A stretch of DNA of 49,993 bases, taken from assembly GCA_020060485.1 (NCBI GenBank), contig JAGVAB010000162.1:1-49993 (forward strand), written 5' to 3'. Both the position numbers and the translations under genes were made by a program. Source of the DNA: Anaerolineales bacterium (GTDB lineage Bacteria; Chloroflexota; Anaerolineae; Anaerolineales; Anaerolineaceae). The notes beneath the pieces were generated by a model that was not told where the DNA came from, did not search any database, and saw nothing but the letters and a program-made list of their open reading frames with translations. Of the stretch, positions 25,631 through 33,843 are shown piece by piece; within the stretch, counting starts at the first letter, position 1, and the number at the start of each line of letters is the position of its first letter.

Positions 25631-26245
25631 ATGATCTATTTCACGGCTGGTTTGGTTTTGGTGGCTTTAATGGTCTGTGTGTCCGGGCGAACGATCTTTG
25701 CAACCACGCCTTTTCTGGGCGGTTTTTTGGTGGCTGGAATGTTGGGTTTCGAGCTGGGCTTGATGTTTGTCAGGCCGCCTGCGAACTGGCCTTTTTATGT
25801 GCTGCCATTGCTATCCTTTATTTTGGTGGGGGTGGTGGGCGGCGTGCTGGCCAAATTGCTGTACACAGTGCTGCTGGTGATCTCCGGGATGGCATTGGGT
25901 AGTTTTATCGGCCTGGTGGCAGGGTATGTGATCAATCTGGGCGGCAACCCGCATGTTCTGACATCCAGCTTTTTTACCTTTCAGCCCGAAAACACTGTGC
26001 AGTTGTATGCCATGGTGATTGCTGCCATCATCTTTGGCGCATTGTCGGTGACCATGGAAGAGGTGATGACCATGCTTTCCACCGCTTTCTTCGGTGCGGG
26101 GATTGCAGTGATCAACTTGTCGGATCTGTTTGATGCCACCACCAATCTTACGTTTACATCCAATACGGTCTTTGTGATCTTTGCCTGGCTGTTCTTGGGC
26201 ATGGCAGGCATGTTCATTCAAAACCAGGCCGGAGATGTGGATTGA
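25631..26245 (+). CDS. multi-pass membrane protein, possibly DUF4203/TMEM198-like
   Basis: A 204-residue protein with about seven hydrophobic helices and very few charged residues. The glycine-rich helices (FLGGFLVAGMLGFELGLMF; VGVVGGVLAKLLYTVLLVISGM; MALGSFIGLVAG) resemble the DUF4203/TM198 pattern of small-residue-packed helices. This match is tentative. ATG 25631 is preferred because GGGAGGA lies just upstream. The gene lies between mfd and uvrB on the same strand, but the gaps (104 and 178 bases) do not demand one transcript. No catalytic motif recognised. Confidence 0.65.
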   Translation: MIYFTAGLVLVALMVCVSGRTIFATTPFLGGFLVAGMLGFELGLMFVRPPANWPFYVLPLLSFILVGVVGGVLAKLLYTVLLVISGMALGSFIGLVAGYVINLGGNPHVLTSSFFTFQPENTVQLYAMVIAAIIFGALSVTMEEVMTMLSTAFFGAGIAVINLSDLFDATTNLTFTSNTVFVIFAWLFLGMAGMFIQNQAGDVD

Positions 26246-26423
26246 GACCATTCCGCGAGATGCGATTTTGTCTTTGGGGGTAATCGGGGTTTTCAGGAAC
26301 AGGATGGATTAACCTGGTTTCAAAATAGAAAATTTGCCCTAATTTCTGCTTAAATCTGATAAAATATAAAATCAGCAGATTTTTTTTGCATGGAAATTTC
26401 ACCAACCAATCCAGGACAATATC

Positions 26424-28490
26424 ATGGAATTTAAATTACATGCTCCCTTTCGACCTACCGGAGACCAGCCAGATGCGATCAAGGCGCTGGTAAAAGGCAT
26501 TCAGGATGGACACAAGCATCAAGTATTGCTGGGAGCAACCGGCACCGGCAAGACCTTTACCATCGCCAATGTGATCCAGCAAATGCAGATGCCGGCACTG
26601 ATCATGGCCCATAACAAAACTCTGGCAGCCCAACTGTATGCCGAATTCAAGGAATTCTTCCCGGAGAACGCGGTGGAATACTTTGTGTCGTACTACGATT
26701 ATTATCAGCCAGAAGCTTATGTCCCCCGACAGGATCTTTACATTGAGAAGGAGACCGAGATCAATGAAGAGATTGACCGGTTGCGTCTGGCTGCCACGGC
26801 CTCACTGATGTCACGGCGGGACGTGGTAGTGGTGGCTTCGGTATCCTGCATCTATGGACTGGGTGACCCCGCGGCATATGGTAATGTGGTCATCAATCTG
26901 GAGACGGGTAGTCTTTACCGGCGCAATGCCTTGCTGCGCAAGCTGGTGGAGAGCCATTACCAGCGCAATGACATGGACCTCAAGCCGGGCGTCTTCCGCG
27001 TGCGCGGTGATGTGCTGGAGGTTTTCCCGGCGTATGAGGATAAACGCGCCTATCGCATTTCCTTCTTTGGGGATGAGATCGAGAGCCAGATGTTGTTTGA
27101 CCCGTTGACTGGCGAGGTGCTGGCCCGTCCTGAACAGGTGCAAATTTATCCGGCCAAGCACTATATCACCGAAGAGGAACGCCTGAAAAAGGCACTGGAA
27201 GATATCGAAACAGAATTGGAACAGCAATTGACTTACTTCCGCAGTCACGAAAAATTACTTGAAGCCCAGCGACTTGACCAACGGGCACGCTATGATCTGG
27301 AAATGATGCGCGAGGTGGGTTATTGTTCCGGGGTTGAAAATTATTCGCGCCATCTTGACCAGCGCTCGCCTGGCAGCGCTCCCTGGACACTGATGGACTA
27401 TCTGCCAAGTGACTATTTGCTGATCCTGGATGAGTCGCACATGACCATTCCGCAGATCCGCGGCATGCACCGCGGTGACCGCTCGCGCAAACAAAACCTG
27501 GTGGATTTTGGCTTCCGTCTGCCTTCAGCCCTGGACAACCGTCCGTTGACCTTTGAGGAATTTGAGAATACCATGGGCTACACCATCTATACTTCCGCCA
27601 CGCCCGGCCCGTATGAGCTGGAGAAAACCGACCGGGTGATCGATCAGGTGATTCGACCCACTGGATTGGTGGATCCAGAGGTGGAGGTGCGCCCGATAGC
27701 GGGTCAGATTGATGACCTGGTGGCAGAGCTTTACAAGCGCATTGAGCGTGGTGAGCGCACCCTGGTTACCACCCTGACCAAGCGCATGGCTGAGGACCTG
27801 TCGGATTACCTGCTGGAAATGGGCATCAAAGTTAATTATCTGCATTCCGAGGTGGATACGCTCGACCGCATTGGCATCCTGCGCGATCTGCGCATGGGCG
27901 TGTTTGACGTGCTGGTGGGCATCAATTTGCTGCGGGAAGGGCTGGACCTGCCGGAGGTCTCTCTGGTGGCCATCCTGGACGCAGACAAGGAAGGCTTCCT
28001 GCGCTCGGATCGGGCATTGATTCAGACCATCGGCCGGGCGGCGCGCAATGTGAATGGCAGGGTCATCATGTATGCCGATCGCATCACCGACTCAATGCGG
28101 CGGGCGATCGAAGAGACCAACCGCCGCCGCGAGAAGCAGGTGACTTACAATCTTGAACATGGCATTGAGCCGGTCAGTATTGTCAAGGCCATCTATGACC
28201 TCACTGCACGCTTGAGTGAAGAACACGTGATGGCAGAGTCACAAGCCGACTATGAGACCAGCCGCAGCAGAAAGAGTACAGCAGACATGTCTGCCAGAGA
28301 ATTGCAGCGCGTGATCAACGAGCTGGAAGACCAGATGAAACAGAGCGCACGCGACCTGGAATTTGAACGGGCGGCTGCCATCCGTGACCAAATCTATGAG
28401 CTGCGCGGCATGCTGGCGGATCAGGCGGATGTGCCGCCCTGGAAGAAGGCCAAACTACTGGCCGGAGAGATCAAGCTCACTGGCAGTTGA
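26424..28490 (+). CDS. uvrB: excinuclease ABC subunit UvrB
   Basis: A 688-residue damage-recognition helicase of nucleotide excision repair, which receives DNA from UvrA and directs UvrC incision. Visible features: Walker A GATGTGKT at 37-44; beta-hairpin [12 protein letters not shown] near 89-100; DESH near 336; motif V/VI region [10 protein letters not shown] and QTIGRAARN; and a C-terminal UVR domain near 625-660 ([22 protein letters not shown]) that contacts UvrC. Length and order are standard. AT-rich sequence precedes it (26334-26370), including TAAAAT, so a promoter there is likely, but I could not place a good -35/-10 pair or a known SOS box. Confidence 0.96.
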   Translation: MEFKLHAPFRPTGDQPDAIKALVKGIQDGHKHQVLLGATGTGKTFTIANVIQQMQMPALIMAHNKTLAAQLYAEFKEFFPENAVEYFVSYYDYYQPEAYVPRQDLYIEKETEINEEIDRLRLAATASLMSRRDVVVVASVSCIYGLGDPAAYGNVVINLETGSLYRRNALLRKLVESHYQRNDMDLKPGVFRVRGDVLEVFPAYEDKRAYRISFFGDEIESQMLFDPLTGEVLARPEQVQIYPAKHYITEEERLKKALEDIETELEQQLTYFRSHEKLLEAQRLDQRARYDLEMMREVGYCSGVENYSRHLDQRSPGSAPWTLMDYLPSDYLLILDESHMTIPQIRGMHRGDRSRKQNLVDFGFRLPSALDNRPLTFEEFENTMGYTIYTSATPGPYELEKTDRVIDQVIRPTGLVDPEVEVRPIAGQIDDLVAELYKRIERGERTLVTTLTKRMAEDLSDYLLEMGIKVNYLHSEVDTLDRIGILRDLRMGVFDVLVGINLLREGLDLPEVSLVAILDADKEGFLRSDRALIQTIGRAARNVNGRVIMYADRITDSMRRAIEETNRRREKQVTYNLEHGIEPVSIVKAIYDLTARLSEEHVMAESQADYETSRSRKSTADMSARELQRVINELEDQMKQSARDLEFERAAAIRDQIYELRGMLADQADVPPWKKAKLLAGEIKLTGS

Positions 28491-28535
28491 GGCAGAGGGC
28501 GAGAGTGTAAGCCTGGTTTTAGGCCTGTTTGTGAT

Positions 28536-28571
28536 AAGCGGCTGCCCCAATTACTTTTGGAGCAGCCGCTT
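28536..28571. terminator. bidirectional terminator between uvrB and acyP
   Basis: AAGCGGCTGC (28536-28545) pairs with GCAGCCGCTT (28562-28571). CCAA/TTGG pairing inside extends the stem. The hairpin serves the converging uvrB (+) and acylphosphatase (-) genes. Confidence 0.75.
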
Positions 28572-28595
28572 GCTTTGATGATCCAGTGTTGAAAA

Positions 28596-28898
28596 TCACA
28601 CCGTGGCAGAAACGTCAAAGTGATCAAATTCACTGCGGGCTTTCTTCCATTCGGTTTGCACTTCGCTGACAAAGCTGGAGCGGGGACCCCGGCGCAGGAA
28701 AGCTACCAGCATTTCGAGGTTTGTGCGCGGCCCTTCGGCCAGGACTTCCACACTGCCATCGTAGGTGTTGCGCACCCAGCCAGTCAGGTGCAGTTCCTGG
28801 GCAACTGTCTGAACGTAATAACGAAAGCCTACCCCCTGTACGTGTCCTTCAACCAGGGCGTGCAGGCGGACATTCTCAGGTGTGTTTTCATCCATCAT
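28596..28898 (-). CDS. acyP: acylphosphatase
   Basis: A 100-residue enzyme that hydrolyses carboxyl-phosphate bonds in small acyl phosphates. The family signature GHVQGVGFRYYV carries catalytic Arg26, and GWVRNTYDGSVEV carries Asn44. The usual ferredoxin-like length is about 92 residues, so the N-terminus is slightly extended. There are two adjacent ATGs (28898 and 28895). It is the last gene of a reverse block and starts 22 bases after the HExxH peptidase gene, so co-transcription is likely, although a functional link is unclear. Confidence 0.92.
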   Translation of the reverse strand: MMDENTPENVRLHALVEGHVQGVGFRYYVQTVAQELHLTGWVRNTYDGSVEVLAEGPRTNLEMLVAFLRRGPRSSFVSEVQTEWKKARSEFDHFDVSATV

Positions 28899-28920
28899 TG
28901 TTTTCCTGAATCAGCAGGGT

Positions 28921-30111
28921 TCAGTTATCCTTGCTGCGAAAACTGGAAAGCATGGTCGGTACCAACACCAGGGCGAGCACCATGAAATAGGGGGCTACGT
29001 TTTGCATGGCCAGCCGACCGGCAGGCATGCCAAGTTGCTGCTGCCAGCGGTATTCTTCCTGGGAAAGAGAGCGTTTGAAGGTGTTGGCGAAGCCTTCCTC
29101 ACAGCCCATGCCGTCGGCGTAGTTTCGCATCAGAGCTTCCAGCCCGGAAGAGCCGTAATTGGTGAAGAGGTAGCGGGTGAAAGATTCTGATTGCGCATAG
29201 GCAAGAAAGGCGCTGGAGGCTTCCAGGGGAAATCCGATGCACAGATCGTTAAGTTTGATCAGGTTTTTTTGTTCAATGGCGCGTTCCAGCACTCGCTGGT
29301 AATCTGGATTGGGGTACAGTTCTGAAAGGGAGGCGGTGCCTTCCAGCAGCCACATGGGCGCGTTGCGGTATTTGGCACCCATGAGCTGATATTGCAGGAT
29401 ATGGGTGATCTCATGCGGGATCTGGCGTTCCAGTTCCATTTGTCTGCTGGGGCCTTCGGGGGCGGAGATGAGCACGGTGGCCAGGTCAGGGCTGGCGTGT
29501 CCGGCTACCCAGGATTTAAACTGGCCCAGGTTCAAAGCCGATTGAACGTCACTGGCATTCTCGTATACATAGATCTTCAAAAGTTCCGGCGGTTTGGCGG
29601 GCACGTAGCTGGTTGCAATTTGCAAGGATTGCTCTGCCACATCCAGTACGGTTTGGCCAAAGCTGGCATCCTGTTTTTGCCAGTTAATCTGCAATCCGTT
29701 TTTCTCCAGACGCTGCCATTCAAAACGATTGTCTTCATAGAAGAAAGAAAACACCTCGCTTTCAGCCACTTCGTCATCTTGCAGAATGGCCTGGAACCAA
29801 TACTGTGTGAGGGCAAAAGGCCGCAGAGGGTTGGCAGCCGCATCATATTTATAGATGACTTCGCCATTTTCATTGGGAGAGACCGGTTCGATGCGGGCAT
29901 TTTGCCCTTCCGGCTGAATATAGAGAAACACATCCTTAACTCTTTCCAATGGCTGGATGGTGGCCTGGAAGATGACTTCATCTCCGAACTGGTAAAACGT
30001 GCCAACGTTTCGGAAATCCACAGATTCCTGCGGAAGCGCCTGAGCGGATGCATGGAATGCGCTGATGAAAAGGAACAGAATGGCGAAAAAGGAGGTGATG
30101 ATTTTTTTCAT
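28921..30111 (-). CDS. membrane-anchored peptidase MA-family (gluzincin) metalloprotease
   Basis: A 396-residue exported protein. The signal peptide at 1-23 ends in ASA-QA. An Ig-like N-terminal half (about 30-130) contains FYQFGDEVIFQATIQP. The zinc-binding motif HEITH lies at 233-237 (His233, Glu234, His237), with the downstream Glu257 in WLLEGTAS as third ligand; this layout is typical of the peptidase MA gluzincin clan. A C-terminal transmembrane helix (about 370-388) is followed by a short basic tail. The catalytic domain therefore faces outward and is tethered to the membrane. Its substrate is unknown. It lies directly downstream of the HEAT-repeat and RseP genes, suggesting envelope protein quality control. 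Confidence 0.85.
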   Translation of the reverse strand: MKKIITSFFAILFLFISAFHASAQALPQESVDFRNVGTFYQFGDEVIFQATIQPLERVKDVFLYIQPEGQNARIEPVSPNENGEVIYKYDAAANPLRPFALTQYWFQAILQDDEVAESEVFSFFYEDNRFEWQRLEKNGLQINWQKQDASFGQTVLDVAEQSLQIATSYVPAKPPELLKIYVYENASDVQSALNLGQFKSWVAGHASPDLATVLISAPEGPSRQMELERQIPHEITHILQYQLMGAKYRNAPMWLLEGTASLSELYPNPDYQRVLERAIEQKNLIKLNDLCIGFPLEASSAFLAYAQSESFTRYLFTNYGSSGLEALMRNYADGMGCEEGFANTFKRSLSQEEYRWQQQLGMPAGRLAMQNVAPYFMVLALVLVPTMLSSFRSKDN

Positions 30112-30239
30112 GATCTACTGAACACCTTCCATAAATAGTACGAGCAGGATGAGAACTGTATCAACCATCTTTTTGATGGCTGGGAATAATTCCAATATCG
30201 AACAGGTAGAGCCACTAAGGATTCAGATTTGGGGCAGCA

Positions 30240-31277
30240 CTAGAGATCGTCTTCGGAATCATCTAGAAGCAAGTCATCTGAACCATTTTCTTCACCATTT
30301 TCTGGAAGGTCAAAGTCGAACAATTCAAAGAATTGCATGCCCTCATTGAAGTCAAGGTTTTCAATGGCAGTTTCGAGATATTCCAGCAATTCATCATCCT
30401 CATCTTCTTCAGCCAATTCCATCAGTAATTCCAGGGCGGCACGCACGCTTTCCCCGCCAATTTGGGAAAGGGACCAGATGATGGTATTGTGCAACTCTTC
30501 ATCAAATTGGTCATGTTGATCCAGCAAGGTCAGCAAAGGCTCGCGGGCTTTGCTCAATTCCAGTTCGCCGGCTGAGCGCACAGCCGCTAGTTGCACATCC
30601 AGCTCCGGGTGATCCAGGCTTTCGAGGACCATGTCGGCCCAGCGCATGTCGGCTGACCTGCCCATGGCAAACAGGGAACTTGCCACCCAGCTTGTATCTT
30701 CAGAGGCGAAGGCCCTGCGGATTTGATCCTGGGCTTCCTTGTGGCAGGAGAAGCTGATCGCTTCCAGGGCGCGCTGACGCACTTCTTTGTGATCTTTGCC
30801 AGTGAGCACGTTTAGCAGGGTGGTTTCGGCCTGCTGGTAGGATTCTGCAGATATTTTTTCAACTTCACCCAGATAGATGAACTTGCCCAGCGCAGTGGCA
30901 GCCGCGGCGCGCACGTCTTTTACCTTGTCTGTTTGCAACATCTGTACCAGAATGGGAATAAGGCATTTGTGTTCGTATTCCCACAGCAATTCAATGGCGT
31001 TGATCCGCACGCTGGGCTCAGGGTCATCCAGGGCCAACAGAGCCACCTGGTCAAAACAAACCAGCGTATCATCCTCGGCAATCTCTTTGAGGTCATGGAT
31101 CAGACGGCTGCGTCGTTTGGTGTCAATCAGGAGCCATTTCTCTTTGAGGATGGCAGATTCAGCATCTTCAAGATCGGAGAAGCGGCTCAAATGGATTGAG
31201 TGATAGTCTGATTTTGCGTCCAGCAAGGTCTCAACGACTTTAAGAAAAGAGATTTTCTCGGGCAGATCACTACTCAT
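30240..31277 (-). CDS. HEAT-repeat protein
   Basis: A 345-residue soluble protein built from paired helices. Recognisable HEAT units include ALDDPEPSVRINAIELL, TDKVKDVRAAAATALGKF, GKDHKEVRQRALEAISF, LDHPELDVQLAAVRSAGEL and FDEELHNTIIWSLSQIGG. The C-terminal 65 residues are strongly acidic (EEDEDDELLEYLE, then DLLLDDSEDDL). HEAT proteins act as protein-binding scaffolds; no enzyme motif is present. Its ATG is 10 bases after the rseP stop on the same strand, so it is almost certainly co-expressed with that protease. Confidence 0.85.
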   Translation of the reverse strand: MSSDLPEKISFLKVVETLLDAKSDYHSIHLSRFSDLEDAESAILKEKWLLIDTKRRSRLIHDLKEIAEDDTLVCFDQVALLALDDPEPSVRINAIELLWEYEHKCLIPILVQMLQTDKVKDVRAAAATALGKFIYLGEVEKISAESYQQAETTLLNVLTGKDHKEVRQRALEAISFSCHKEAQDQIRRAFASEDTSWVASSLFAMGRSADMRWADMVLESLDHPELDVQLAAVRSAGELELSKAREPLLTLLDQHDQFDEELHNTIIWSLSQIGGESVRAALELLMELAEEDEDDELLEYLETAIENLDFNEGMQFFELFDFDLPENGEENGSDDLLLDDSEDDL

Positions 31278-31287
31278 CGTAGTCCTT

Positions 31288-32394
31288 TCATGGAAACTGG
31301 ATTGGATTGAAGAAATCTTGCGTGGTAACGTAGAACATCAGCACGATGAGCAAGGCAAATCCAACCATGTTCAAAGCATTTTCGAAACGGGCTGGCACCC
31401 GTTTGCGAGTGATGACCTCTGGCAGGAGCAGCAGAATGCGACCGCCGTCCAGGGCTGGGAAAGGCAGCAGGTTGGTGATTGCCAGGGCTATCGAGAGCAT
31501 GCCCATCAGGCTGAGGGTGTAGACTGCCGGCGGCGGCTGGGCTGCCTGGCCGGGCTGGCTGGGAGAAGGCTCGGTTTGCGAAGCCTGTACTTCACTGTCC
31601 ATCTCACGGGCGTAGATGAACAAACGCCCCATGCTGACCGGTCCCAGAAGGCGCGCATCTTCCTGGCTGACCTCGCCGCGGGCGATCATTCCTGGCAATT
31701 TGAAAAACAGGGCAGCTTGTTCATATGCAACCTGCATCGCCCTGGGGAATGCCTGAATTGCGGGAACAGGTGTGGACGGGTTTGTCATGGCGATACCGAT
31801 CATATAGCGTTGGTACTCGTCATTAAATCGGGGGGTTAATTCTGTTTCGGCCAGAGCTTCATTCCGCTGGTAGGTGATGATCAGTTGGTTCCCTTCACTG
31901 CCTGCGACAAGTTGCTGCAGGGTCTCAGTGCTCTCGATCGGTTGTCCATCGACCTTGCGGATGATGTCGTTGATCTGTAAGCCGGCTGCCTGTGCCGGAC
32001 TACCATCAGTTACGCTGGCGATGACCACAGTGGAGAGGTCTGGAGTTCCCTGCCTGGCGATGACAAAGGTGAAGATCAGGATGCCGGCGATCAGGTTCAT
32101 GAGCGGACCGGCCACCAGGATGGCGAAGCGGGTTATCGGGCGGGCATTGGCCATGCCGCCGGGTACGTCGGGATCATTTTCACCAGAGATGCGGTTGAAA
32201 CCCCCAAAGGGAATCCAGTTCAGGGTGAACTCTGTGCCTTTCCAGGTGAACAATTTCAGCAATCGCGGGGGATAGCCGAAACCAAATTCTTCAACATTAA
32301 TACCTAGCAATCTGGCTGCCACGAAGTGGCCCAGTTCATGGATGAAGATCAGCAATCCAAAAACAACAATAAACAGGAATATGTTCTGCAACAT
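31288..32394 (-). CDS. rseP: RIP metalloprotease RseP (site-2 protease family)
   Basis: A 368-residue intramembrane zinc protease that cleaves single-span membrane substrates such as anti-sigma factors. Zinc motif HELGH lies at residues 19-23 in the first helix, and the third ligand is in NLLPFPALDGGR near 308-319. One PDZ domain (about 105-190, with AAGLQINDIIRKVDGQPI) sits on the outer side. Between PDZ and the final helices is a Pro/Gln/Ser-rich insert (about 265-290) not usual for the family. It heads the rseP-HEAT-peptidase series. No sigma/anti-sigma pair is visible in this window, so its substrate is unknown. Confidence 0.93.
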   Translation of the reverse strand: MLQNIFLFIVVFGLLIFIHELGHFVAARLLGINVEEFGFGYPPRLLKLFTWKGTEFTLNWIPFGGFNRISGENDPDVPGGMANARPITRFAILVAGPLMNLIAGILIFTFVIARQGTPDLSTVVIASVTDGSPAQAAGLQINDIIRKVDGQPIESTETLQQLVAGSEGNQLIITYQRNEALAETELTPRFNDEYQRYMIGIAMTNPSTPVPAIQAFPRAMQVAYEQAALFFKLPGMIARGEVSQEDARLLGPVSMGRLFIYAREMDSEVQASQTEPSPSQPGQAAQPPPAVYTLSLMGMLSIALAITNLLPFPALDGGRILLLLPEVITRKRVPARFENALNMVGFALLIVLMFYVTTQDFFNPIQFP

Positions 32395-32569
32395 TATTCG
32401 TACAATCCTTTACTAAAGTGCGTCAGATGATGAATAATCATTGCCGCAAGGTTACAAACAATTTGTACCGGGGAGATTTTCCTCGGCCAGTCTTCTTTAT
32501 TATACCTTTTCAATGCGGGAATTGCGCCATGTATTAATGAAAATGCATGGACAGGGAAAATGCCCGGCT

Positions 32570-33541
32570 TTAGGTGCAGAGTCCGACCGGGCCGCCCACT
32601 GCGGCGGTCAGCACTTGCTGCACACCGGGCAGGGTTGCCAACTGCTGTTCAACCCTGGCAGCATCACCCTCAGGGTAGATTACATGCACGTTTGGTCCGG
32701 CATCCACGGTGTAGCAAATTTCCTGCCCTGCTTTGCGCCACGCCTGTACCGCGTGCATGATGGTCAGGGTGGCTGGCTGCCAGTAGAAGAGGGGCGGGGT
32801 GGAAGTCATCATCACGGCGTGCATCAGGTTGCTGTCCAGTTCCATGACTGCGGCCAGGGCATCAAAATCACGCTGCAGGATGGCTTGCCGGCAGACAGAC
32901 AGGCGTGCTTCTGCCTGTGCAAGACGGGCAGTTTGCAAGGGACTGCTGCTCGCCAGCGTGTGGCCATCTGTGGAGCCGATTTCCTTGTGTCCGGCAGCGA
33001 CCACGGCAACGCAGTCCGTCAGCAGCCAGTGGTCAGCCGGAGCAATCGAGACAGCGTAGGAGGTCTTGTCGTCTTCTCCGGAAAGCCATTCCACGAAGCC
33101 GCCAGGCACCGAGCGGCAAGCCGAGCCGGAGCCGCGCCGCGCCAGCCGCGAAAGGGCAGCTTCATCCAGTGTCAAGCCATAGGCTTTGCTGGCTGCCAGG
33201 CTCAGGGCAGCAAAGGCCGAAGCGGAAGAGGCGATGCCCGCTGCGGTGGGGAAATTATTGACACTTATTACATGCGCATAGCCGTTGATTTTTGCCATGC
33301 AACGCACAATGTCCAGAAAAGCTGAAACGCGCTGCAAGGGTGCGCCTGTCAGCGTTTGCTCGTTGAGGGTCAAGCTGTCCGTGGAAAGGTGCGCATTCAC
33401 TTCAACCGTGGTGCGCGTTTCCAGGCCGGCCAGGTTCATCGAGAGCGAGCCGTTGGCGGGCAGGTTGAGCAAATTATCGCGGTTGCCCCAATATTTGATG
33501 AAGGCAATGTTGGGGTGGGCGATGGCGGTGTGAGCGGGCAT
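32570..33541 (-). CDS. mvaD: mevalonate-pathway decarboxylase (diphosphomevalonate or phosphomevalonate decarboxylase)
   Basis: A 323-residue GHMP-superfamily enzyme that makes isopentenyl (di)phosphate by ATP-dependent decarboxylation. The catalytic Asp/Lys/Arg set appears intact: Lys16 in IAFIKYWGNR, Arg143 in GSGSACRSVPGG, Asp280 in VDAGPNVHV. The nucleotide loop is FPTAAGIASSASAFAAL (98-114). Some Chloroflexota, such as Roseiflexus, are known to carry a phosphomevalonate decarboxylase of this family working with isopentenyl phosphate kinase, so the exact substrate (mono- or diphosphate) cannot be settled by eye. No other isoprenoid gene is adjacent. GGAAAG precedes the ATG. Confidence 0.88.
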   Translation of the reverse strand: MPAHTAIAHPNIAFIKYWGNRDNLLNLPANGSLSMNLAGLETRTTVEVNAHLSTDSLTLNEQTLTGAPLQRVSAFLDIVRCMAKINGYAHVISVNNFPTAAGIASSASAFAALSLAASKAYGLTLDEAALSRLARRGSGSACRSVPGGFVEWLSGEDDKTSYAVSIAPADHWLLTDCVAVVAAGHKEIGSTDGHTLASSSPLQTARLAQAEARLSVCRQAILQRDFDALAAVMELDSNLMHAVMMTSTPPLFYWQPATLTIMHAVQAWRKAGQEICYTVDAGPNVHVIYPEGDAARVEQQLATLPGVQQVLTAAVGGPVGLCT

Positions 33542-33843
33542 AAGAACTTTCCTTTCAGGGATAGTGTATCATGAAGGGATGCTGAAATTGCGAGCATGTG
33601 TTCGTGTTCATTCACCCTTCGACAAGCTCAGGGTGCGGTTCATTAGTTTGTGGAGTAACCGTAGGCTGAGCTTGCACTTGTTCCTTTGGGATCGAAGCCG
33701 GAGGGGTGCCGGACGCAATGTTTCTCATAATGGGATGCGAACACTTGATCATGGATATAAATCTTGTATCGCTGTTATGTGTATAATCGTTTGAGAGCAA
33801 TTCTTGTTTGGCGGTACCAGCTTATTACATTCGTGGGGAAACA
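33542..33843. other. 302-base intergenic region with repeat hairpin and probable promoter
   Basis: Divergent region between mvaD and the WD40 lipoprotein gene. It holds the CGACAAGCTC hairpin at 33605-33627, and a second, inverted AAGCTCAG fragment near 33665-33675. A TATAAT at 33782-33787 is a likely -10 for the WD40 gene, without a convincing -35. No gene or tRNA seen. Confidence 0.5.
33605..33627. repeat. hairpin with CGACAAGCTC loop
   Basis: CACCCT pairs with AGGGTG around the loop TCGACAAGCTC. The loop sequence is the same as in the 4937-4983 hairpin while the closing stem differs (CACC/GGTG there). This is consistent with a short dispersed palindromic repeat. Confidence 0.55.
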
